From an uncultured Bacteroidales bacterium (lineage in GTDB: Bacteria; Bacteroidota; Bacteroidia; Bacteroidales; F082): a stretch of 64,000 nt of DNA. Of this stretch, positions 58,899-64,000 are shown one piece after another. The notes below the pieces were generated by a model. That model worked only from the letters and a program-made list of their open reading frames with translations, did no database searches and was not told where the DNA came from. Position numbers and translations under genes: made by a program. Each line of letters starts with the position of its first letter. Position 1 is the first letter of the stretch. The stretch spans positions 1 through 64,000 of the forward strand of contig CAJOEZ010000004.1 of assembly GCA_905233685.1 (NCBI GenBank), in the 5' to 3' direction.

Positions 58899-59543
58899 AT
58901 GAAAAGATTTGCCGTCATTATTTGCTTTATTGTTCTGACAATAAGCGCTTCCGCGCAAAACAAGTTTGAAAAATATGTCTTTGTTACGGGAAACGCCGCA
59001 TTTGGAAATATGAAAATAGAGAACTCCGACGGTTATCACAATGCCGTTAAAACGGAGCGACCGTTTAATACTTATTTGGGCTTAAAGGCAGGTTTCGGCT
59101 TTTTTGTCGCCAAGAATTTCCGTTTGGAGTTAGGTGTAGGAGTTCCTTATAGCAAGGAGATTTCGTCGAAAGATGGGGATAAATGGCTTTATGACAAGGT
59201 TTTAGGTGTAAGCATTTGCCCCAATATGGCTTATTTTGTCAAGCTGGCTGACAGGTTTTATTACACCCCGACAATCGGAGGGAATTTTGTTTTTGGCAAA
59301 GAAGAGTTAGATGTTTCAAGCTATCAAACTGAAAAATATGATTATAGGTTGACAGGGGTGTATGTGAATCCCGTGTCGTTTCAGTTCCGTGTAAGTCCTA
59401 AATTCGCTCTTGGTCTTGATGTGGGACAAGTTTATTATCGACGTATAAAAATCTCTTACCAAGTTTCGGGGGCTTATGCTGCGGCCAATCAGTGGCATTT
59501 CAGTTTTAACGACATTTCTGTATCAGCATTGTTTTACTTTTAG
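58899..59543 (+). CDS. Small outer-membrane beta-barrel protein
   Basis: Signal peptide MKRFAVIICFIVLTISASAQ, then about 195 residues of alternating strands (YLGLKAGFGFFVAKNFRLELGVGVPYS, YYTPTIGGNFVFG, VNPVSFQFRVSPKFALGLDVGQVYYRR) ending in ISVSALFYF, a classic barrel C-terminus. Size suits an 8-stranded porin-family barrel. The base composition is more AT-rich than neighbouring genes. It may follow ypfJ in one transcript (20 nt). Confidence 0.75.
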   Translation: MKRFAVIICFIVLTISASAQNKFEKYVFVTGNAAFGNMKIENSDGYHNAVKTERPFNTYLGLKAGFGFFVAKNFRLELGVGVPYSKEISSKDGDKWLYDKVLGVSICPNMAYFVKLADRFYYTPTIGGNFVFGKEELDVSSYQTEKYDYRLTGVYVNPVSFQFRVSPKFALGLDVGQVYYRRIKISYQVSGAYAAANQWHFSFNDISVSALFYF

Positions 59544-59602
59544 CTGAAAACCAAATAATTAACAACTAACCATTGCCATCGTTTCAAAGGTGGAAGGAAT
59601 GA

Positions 59603-61111
59603 TTACTTCTTTAAAGTGATTCTGAACGTGGTGCCTTCACCAACGGCTGACGATTTCACGAAAATCTTGCCCTTGTGGTAGTCTTCGATGATGCGCTTGG
59701 CCAACGAGAGTCCGAGTCCCCATCCGCGTTTTTTGCTGGTGTAACCCGGATTGAACACCATCTTGATTTGCGACTTCGGGATGCCCTTGCCGGTGTCGCT
59801 CAGGTCGAGGTGGATGTGGTCGCCGTCGTCAATGAGGTCAAGGGTGATTTTGCCTTTGTCACCCATCGCGTCGACGGCGTTTTTGGTCAGGTTTTCCAGC
59901 ACCCAGCGGAACAACGAAGGAATCAGCGGCATTATCAGTTCGCCTTCAGGCAGATTGATTTCAAACTCGAACTTGTTGGAGAAGCGCTTTTGCAAATAAT
60001 CCATCGTGTCGCGGATGAGATAATTGATGTCGGTAGGTTCCAGTACGGGTACCGAGCCGATTTTTGAGAAGCGGTCGGCCACGATTTGCAGCCGCTCGAT
60101 ATCTTTTTCCATTTCGTGGGTGCCCACAAACGGCTCTTCCTGCATTTTCAGCAATTCAATCCAGCCCATCAGCGAGGAGAGCGGGGTGCCTAATTGGTGT
60201 GCGGTTTCCTTGGCCATACCTGCCCACACCTGATTTTGCTCTGAGCGGCGGGCATAGCTGAACAACAGGTAAGCGATGAGTAGGAACAAAGCAAACACAA
60301 AGAACTGAATCATAGGGTAATAGCGCATCTGTTCCACCAAATCGGAGGTGCGGTAGAAGATGGTGGCTTTGCCCGTGTTCATGAACTCGATTTGTAACGG
60401 GTCGTTCTCATCGGCCATGATGGCCAATTGTCGTTGCACGTAGGCAGTGTCACGCATCATGATGGAGTCGAGATTGCCGAAGCCGAGGATTTGACTTTGG
60501 TCTTCGTTGGTGATGATGACGGGTGCGCCCACCGAGTTAAGTGTGATTTCCTCCATAAAGTGGTCGATCATGGCTTCCAAGACGGCCTTCAGCTCGGTGT
60601 AGTTCAGTGACTCGTTGTAATACAGCCATTGCACAATGCCGTAGCCCGGGTCAATCTTGATAGGAGGAAACTTGGAGTAGGCCTCTTTCATCTCGGCATC
60701 GAAAACCTTTTTCCCTTCTTGTTCGGGCGGCAAGTTGTTGAACGACAATATGTTGTCTTTTCCATCAGTAAGCACTAACGGAATGCTGATGTTGTTTTGG
60801 ATGATGTCCAAATAGACCGCAGTGTTCTCATTGGACGAAATGTCGATAAGGCGACGATAGGCGTTGGCCAACAAGTCGACGCGCAATTGCTCTTGTTCGC
60901 TCACCTTGTTGAAAAACTCCTCCGTTGATTTCATCATCATGGCGTGTTGCTCCATGGCGGCGGCCCACATCTTCACCTGTCGGGTTTCCTGCTCGGCAAT
61001 GGACTTCACAAGACGGTTGGTGTACCATAGCGAGGCGGCAATGACCAGCATGGCCACTACGGCCAAGGCCCATTTCCAGCGTTTTTTGTGTGTATAAAGG
61101 TTCGTTTTCAC
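59603..61111 (-). CDS. NtrY-like sensor histidine kinase
   Basis: A 502-aa membrane kinase: helix 1 (WALAVVAMLVIAASLWYT), a periplasmic sensor of about 225 residues, helix 2 (FFVFALFLLIAYLLFSYA), then the H-box ETAHQLGTPLSSL with phospho-accepting His305. The ATPase motifs are NLTKNAVDAM, DTGKGIP and GWGLGLSLAKRII. No response regulator is adjacent. It starts 29 nt after rpoN, suggesting a link to sigma-54 control, but the partner regulator must lie elsewhere. Confidence 0.88.
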   Translation of the reverse strand: MKTNLYTHKKRWKWALAVVAMLVIAASLWYTNRLVKSIAEQETRQVKMWAAAMEQHAMMMKSTEEFFNKVSEQEQLRVDLLANAYRRLIDISSNENTAVYLDIIQNNISIPLVLTDGKDNILSFNNLPPEQEGKKVFDAEMKEAYSKFPPIKIDPGYGIVQWLYYNESLNYTELKAVLEAMIDHFMEEITLNSVGAPVIITNEDQSQILGFGNLDSIMMRDTAYVQRQLAIMADENDPLQIEFMNTGKATIFYRTSDLVEQMRYYPMIQFFVFALFLLIAYLLFSYARRSEQNQVWAGMAKETAHQLGTPLSSLMGWIELLKMQEEPFVGTHEMEKDIERLQIVADRFSKIGSVPVLEPTDINYLIRDTMDYLQKRFSNKFEFEINLPEGELIMPLIPSLFRWVLENLTKNAVDAMGDKGKITLDLIDDGDHIHLDLSDTGKGIPKSQIKMVFNPGYTSKKRGWGLGLSLAKRIIEDYHKGKIFVKSSAVGEGTTFRITLKK

Positions 61112-61140
61112 AATGAAAAAACGAGAATTTTGCCCGAATA

Positions 61141-62646
61141 TTATATTTTTTTTCGCATCCGTCCTACAGGAATGCCAAGTTGCTCCCTGTACTTCGCCAC
61201 GGTGCGTCGCGCGATGGGATAGCCCTTGTCCTTCAGCACGAACATCAGTTGCTCGTCGGTCATGGGATTGGCCTTGTCTTCATTGTCCACCGCGTCTTTC
61301 AGGATTTTCTTGATTTCGCGTGTCGAGACCTCTTCGCCCTCGTCGTTGGTGATGCCCTCGCTGAAGAAGTATTTCAGCTGATGGGTGCCGTAGGGTGTTT
61401 GCACATATTTGCTGTTGGCCACGCGCGAAACGGTGGAGATATCCAACCCGATTTTGTCGGCCACATCCTTGAGAATCATGGGCTTGAGCTTGGTTTCATC
61501 GCCGGTCAGGAAGTAGTCCTCCTGTAAGTCGATAATAGCCTTCATGGTGGTGTAGAGCGTGTTTTGCCGTTGGTTGATGGCATCGATGAACCATCGGGCG
61601 GAGTCGATTTTCTGTTTCACGAACTGTGCGGCTTCCTGCATGTTGCGGGTGTCCTTGCTCTTGCTGAACTCGTCGAGCATCTTGAGGTATTGTTTGCTGA
61701 CGTGAAGCTCGGGCACGTTGCGACCGTCCAACGAAAGCTCGATTTTCCCATCCCTCACCGAGACGAAGAAGTCAGGCGTGATGTAATGTATGTTTTTCGT
61801 GCCAGAAGTGGAGGCATCGGCGGGCTTCGGGTTGAGCTTCAGAATGGCGTCCAAGGCGGGTTTCAGCTCGCGGTTGCTGACGTTCAACTTTTTGGCAATC
61901 TTGTCGTAGTGCTTGCGCGTGAATTCCTCAAAGCATTCCTTGATGATGGTCATGCTCAACTTGTAGTCCATGTAAGGGCTTTGGTTTTCCGCCTGCAACC
62001 GTTGCAGCTGGATGAGCAGGCATTCTTGCAAGTTGCGTGCGGCAATTCCCGGAGGATCAAGCTGTTGCACAATGTGCAGCACGTTTTCCACTTCCTTCTC
62101 AGTGGTGGCAAGGTTCATGGTGAAGAGCAGGTCGTCCACGATGTTCGGCACGGGACGGTTGAGGTAGCCGTTGTCGTCCAAATTGCCAATGATGTACTCA
62201 CCAATGAGAAGCTGCTCATCCGTGAGGTCGTGGTAGGCCAATTGCTGGTTCAGATAGTCCTGAAAAGTCTCCTCATTGACCACGGGTGCCTCATAGACAT
62301 CGTCGTCGCCGCTGTAGTTGTTGGCTTGCAGCTTGTAGGAATAGTCGTCCAAGTCCTCTTCGGGCAGGTAGTCGTTGATGTCGAATTCGTCGTCCTTGTT
62401 GAAATCGACCTCATCATCATTGTAGTCGTCGTTTTCGCCGTCGTCGGCGTTGTCAACGGTTGGCTCGTTGTCCTCATAGTCGTCGTGATCATGCGACTCC
62501 TCCAAGGCGGGGTTGACTTCAAGCTCCTCCTTGATGCGCTGTTCGAGTTCCATGATGGGCAGTTGCAGCAGCTTCATCAGTTGGATCTGCTGTGGCGACA
62601 GTTTCAGCTCCTGCCGCTGGGTTTGAGACAATCGTTGGTTATTCAT
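61141..62646 (-). CDS. rpoN: RNA polymerase sigma-54 factor
   Basis: The activator-dependent sigma factor, 501 aa. The N-terminal Gln/Leu-rich activator-interacting region is residues 1-50 (LSQTQRQELKLSPQQIQLMKLLQLP). A long acidic region II covers about 52-120 (DDxD/E repeats). A core-binding domain lies to about 310 and a DNA-binding domain ends in the RpoN box ARRTVAKYRE (479-488). It lies between asnS and the histidine kinase gene on the same strand. Enhancer-binding partners are not in the window. Confidence 0.95.
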   Translation of the reverse strand: MNNQRLSQTQRQELKLSPQQIQLMKLLQLPIMELEQRIKEELEVNPALEESHDHDDYEDNEPTVDNADDGENDDYNDDEVDFNKDDEFDINDYLPEEDLDDYSYKLQANNYSGDDDVYEAPVVNEETFQDYLNQQLAYHDLTDEQLLIGEYIIGNLDDNGYLNRPVPNIVDDLLFTMNLATTEKEVENVLHIVQQLDPPGIAARNLQECLLIQLQRLQAENQSPYMDYKLSMTIIKECFEEFTRKHYDKIAKKLNVSNRELKPALDAILKLNPKPADASTSGTKNIHYITPDFFVSVRDGKIELSLDGRNVPELHVSKQYLKMLDEFSKSKDTRNMQEAAQFVKQKIDSARWFIDAINQRQNTLYTTMKAIIDLQEDYFLTGDETKLKPMILKDVADKIGLDISTVSRVANSKYVQTPYGTHQLKYFFSEGITNDEGEEVSTREIKKILKDAVDNEDKANPMTDEQLMFVLKDKGYPIARRTVAKYREQLGIPVGRMRKKI

Positions 62647-62732
62647 TTAGTTAGGAGTTAGGAGTGTGGAGTTAGGAGTTGGTAGTTTTCCTGAATTTAG
62701 TCAACACTACTAACTCCTCACTCCACACTATG
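62647..62732. repeat. Inverted short repeats between asnS and rpoN
   Basis: ttaggagt units repeat on the left and actaactcctcactccacac on the right forms their partial inverse complement, giving a hairpin of about 85 nt. It could end asnS transcripts or be a repeat element of a fourth type. Confidence 0.6.
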
Positions 62733-64000
62733 TTAATACAAGCAATTCTTCGGTGTTCTCGGGAAAGGAATGACGTCACGGATGTTGGTCATGCCAGTGA
62801 TGAAGAGCAGCAGGCGCTCGAAGCCGAGGCCGTAGCCCGAGTGAGGCACCGAACCGAAGCGGCGGCTGTCCAAATACCAGTTCATGGATTCCTCGGGGAT
62901 GCCGACTTCATGCATACGATCGAGGATCTTATTAATATCGGTCTCGCGCTCGGAGCCACCTATGATTTCGCCGATGCCTGGGAAGAGTACATCCATGGCA
63001 CGGACGGTCTTGCCGTCTTCGTTCTGCTTCATGTAGAAAGCCTTGATTTCCTTCGGATAATCAGTCAAAATGACGGGCTTCTTGAAGTGCTTTTCGACCA
63101 AATAACGCTCGTGCTCCGACTGCAAGTCTACGCCCCAACCGTTGACGGGATACTGGAACTTGCCCTTCTTGTTGTAGTTGGAGTTGCGCAGAATGTCGAT
63201 GGCCTCGGTGTAGGTCAGGCGCACAAACTCATGTTCCAGCACAAAGTGCAGTTTGCTGATGAGCTCCATCGACTTGTCTTCCTCTTTCTTGCCCTTCTCT
63301 TCGTCTTGCAGGCGCTTGCTGAGGAACTGGAGGTCGTCCATATTATTGTCCAAAGCGTACTGAATCAAGTACTTGAGCATCTCTTCGGCCAAATCCATGT
63401 TGTCGTTGATGTCGTAGAAGGCCATCTCCGGTTCAATCATCCAGAACTCGGCCAAATGGCGTGTGGTGTTGGAGTTTTCGGCGCGGAAGGTCGGGCCAAA
63501 GGTGTAAATCTTGCCCAAAGCCGTGGCCGCCAACTCGCCTTCAAGCTGACCCGACACGGTGAGGTTGGTCGACTTGCCGAAGAAGTCCTGTTTATAGTCG
63601 ATGTTGCCTTGATCGTCGCGAGGGATGTTGTTGAGGTCGAGGGTGGTCACTTGGAACATCTCGCCGGCACCTTCAGCATCAGAGGCGGTGATTAATGGCG
63701 TATGGATGTTGTAGAAACCTCTCTCAGTGAAGAACTTATGGATGGCGAATACCATGGCGTGGCGTAGACGCATCACAGCACCGAAAGTGTTGGTGCGGAA
63801 GCGCAGGTGGGCGATGTCGCGCAAAAACTCCAAAGAGTGTTTCTTGGGTTGCAGCGGATATTCGTCGGGGTTGGCCGGCCCGAACAATCCGATTTCCTTC
63901 ACGGAAAGTTCCACTGCCTGACCGCTGCCCATCGAGGCGACCAAAACGCCCTTGGCCCACAGCGATGCGCCAGCATGCATCAAGGCCAGTTTTTCTTCTG
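62733..64000 (-). CDS. asnS: Asparaginyl-tRNA synthetase (5' end outside window)
   Basis: A class IIb aminoacyl-tRNA synthetase charging tRNA-Asn. Visible residues cover the catalytic domain: motif 1 region ([17 protein letters not shown]), motif 2 ([22 protein letters not shown]) and motif 3 ([21 protein letters not shown]). The WxEPE pattern and [15 protein letters not shown] favour Asn over Asp. The frame runs open through 64000 (codons for EEKLA before the [12 protein letters not shown] motif), so the anticodon-binding N-terminus is cut off. The TTG at 63983 is not a real start. Confidence 0.95.
   Translation of the reverse strand, partial: EEKLALMHAGASLWAKGVLVASMGSGQAVELSVKEIGLFGPANPDEYPLQPKKHSLEFLRDIAHLRFRTNTFGAVMRLRHAMVFAIHKFFTERGFYNIHTPLITASDAEGAGEMFQVTTLDLNNIPRDDQGNIDYKQDFFGKSTNLTVSGQLEGELAATALGKIYTFGPTFRAENSNTTRHLAEFWMIEPEMAFYDINDNMDLAEEMLKYLIQYALDNNMDDLQFLSKRLQDEEKGKKEEDKSMELISKLHFVLEHEFVRLTYTEAIDILRNSNYNKKGKFQYPVNGWGVDLQSEHERYLVEKHFKKPVILTDYPKEIKAFYMKQNEDGKTVRAMDVLFPGIGEIIGGSERETDINKILDRMHEVGIPEESMNWYLDSRRFGSVPHSGYGLGFERLLLFITGMTNIRDVIPFPRTPKNCLY

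Noticed and set aside
61564..62661. Long plus-strand frame opposite rpoN
   Set aside because: Composition artefact of the acidic region; rpoN motifs are clear on minus.

Overview
The window is a 64 kb chromosomal segment of a gut-type Bacteroidota, most likely a Bacteroidales. Grounds: three secreted proteins end in type IX secretion (T9SS) C-terminal sorting domains, gldE and gldH homologues are present, many genes are preceded by the Bacteroidota -7 box TAnnTTTG (often extended to TTTGCnGC), lipoproteins carry SC/GC lipoboxes, and BACON, BspA-type leucine-rich-repeat, GH33 sialidase and GH95 fucosidase genes occur together. There is no rRNA, CRISPR array, prophage or transposase. One tRNA (Phe, GAA) is present. 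Both edges cut genes: a T9SS protein on the left and asnS on the right.

Layout. 0-7.4 kb: partial T9SS protein, a hypothetical, a YifB/ComM-type AAA ATPase and a secreted sialidase. 7.5-9.5 kb: an EF-G gene broken by an apparent deletion of about 53 nt. 9.6-12 kb: ECF sigma factor with a membrane-anchored double beta-barrel partner. 12-17 kb: tryptophanase, a C69 peptidase and a six-repeat BACON lipoprotein. 17.2-24.1 kb: an envelope-biogenesis cluster on the minus strand (OMP, TPR, lptC, gldE, ppiD-like). 24.3-28.5 kb: tRNA-Phe, a fimbrillin-like lipoprotein, then lnt-dus. 28.5-33.4 kb: GH95 fucosidase, YfcC-family carrier and a BASS-family transporter. 33.5-37 kb: lipoprotein nitroreductase, a transporter/YiiX fusion, an AbrB-like regulator and an acyltransferase. 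37-42.2 kb: a tandemly duplicated lipoprotein locus, a small secreted protein and a frameshifted BspA-like LRR protein. 42.2-48 kb: TPR/AraC regulator, AlkD-like repair protein, a hydrolase/GNAT fusion, ruvC, a 16-residue-repeat protein and a SAM hydroxide adenosyltransferase. 48-53.6 kb: a tight minus-strand run ricT-gldH-PBP1A-obg-PAP2. 53.7-59.5 kb: lemA, an L,D-transpeptidase, an Asn/Gly-rich secreted protein, 5'-nucleotidase, a zinc metallopeptidase and a small beta-barrel. 59.6-64 kb: asnS, rpoN and a histidine kinase.

How the genes work together: much of the window builds or decorates the cell envelope (LptC, Lnt, PBP1A, PAP2, L,D-transpeptidase, PpiD-like chaperone, GldE/GldH). The exported enzymes and adhesins (sialidase, fucosidase, BACON and LRR proteins) fit life on mucin or other host glycans. 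Tryptophanase would supply indole, pyruvate and ammonia.

The most unusual feature is a set of short palindromic repeats scattered through the segment. Several lie inside reading frames and are translated without breaking them: lnt, dus, GH95 (three insertions), the left-edge T9SS protein and the LRR protein. The main element is free of stop codons in the frames used here, giving peptides such as LRQAQGP, PEPVEGP and STGSG. This resembles the protein-invading palindromes known in Rickettsia, but no mobilising enzyme is present in the window. Other notable points are the EF-G deletion, a one-base slip inside a 69-bp repeat of the LRR gene, a 637-bp tandem duplication, and two unusual domain fusions.
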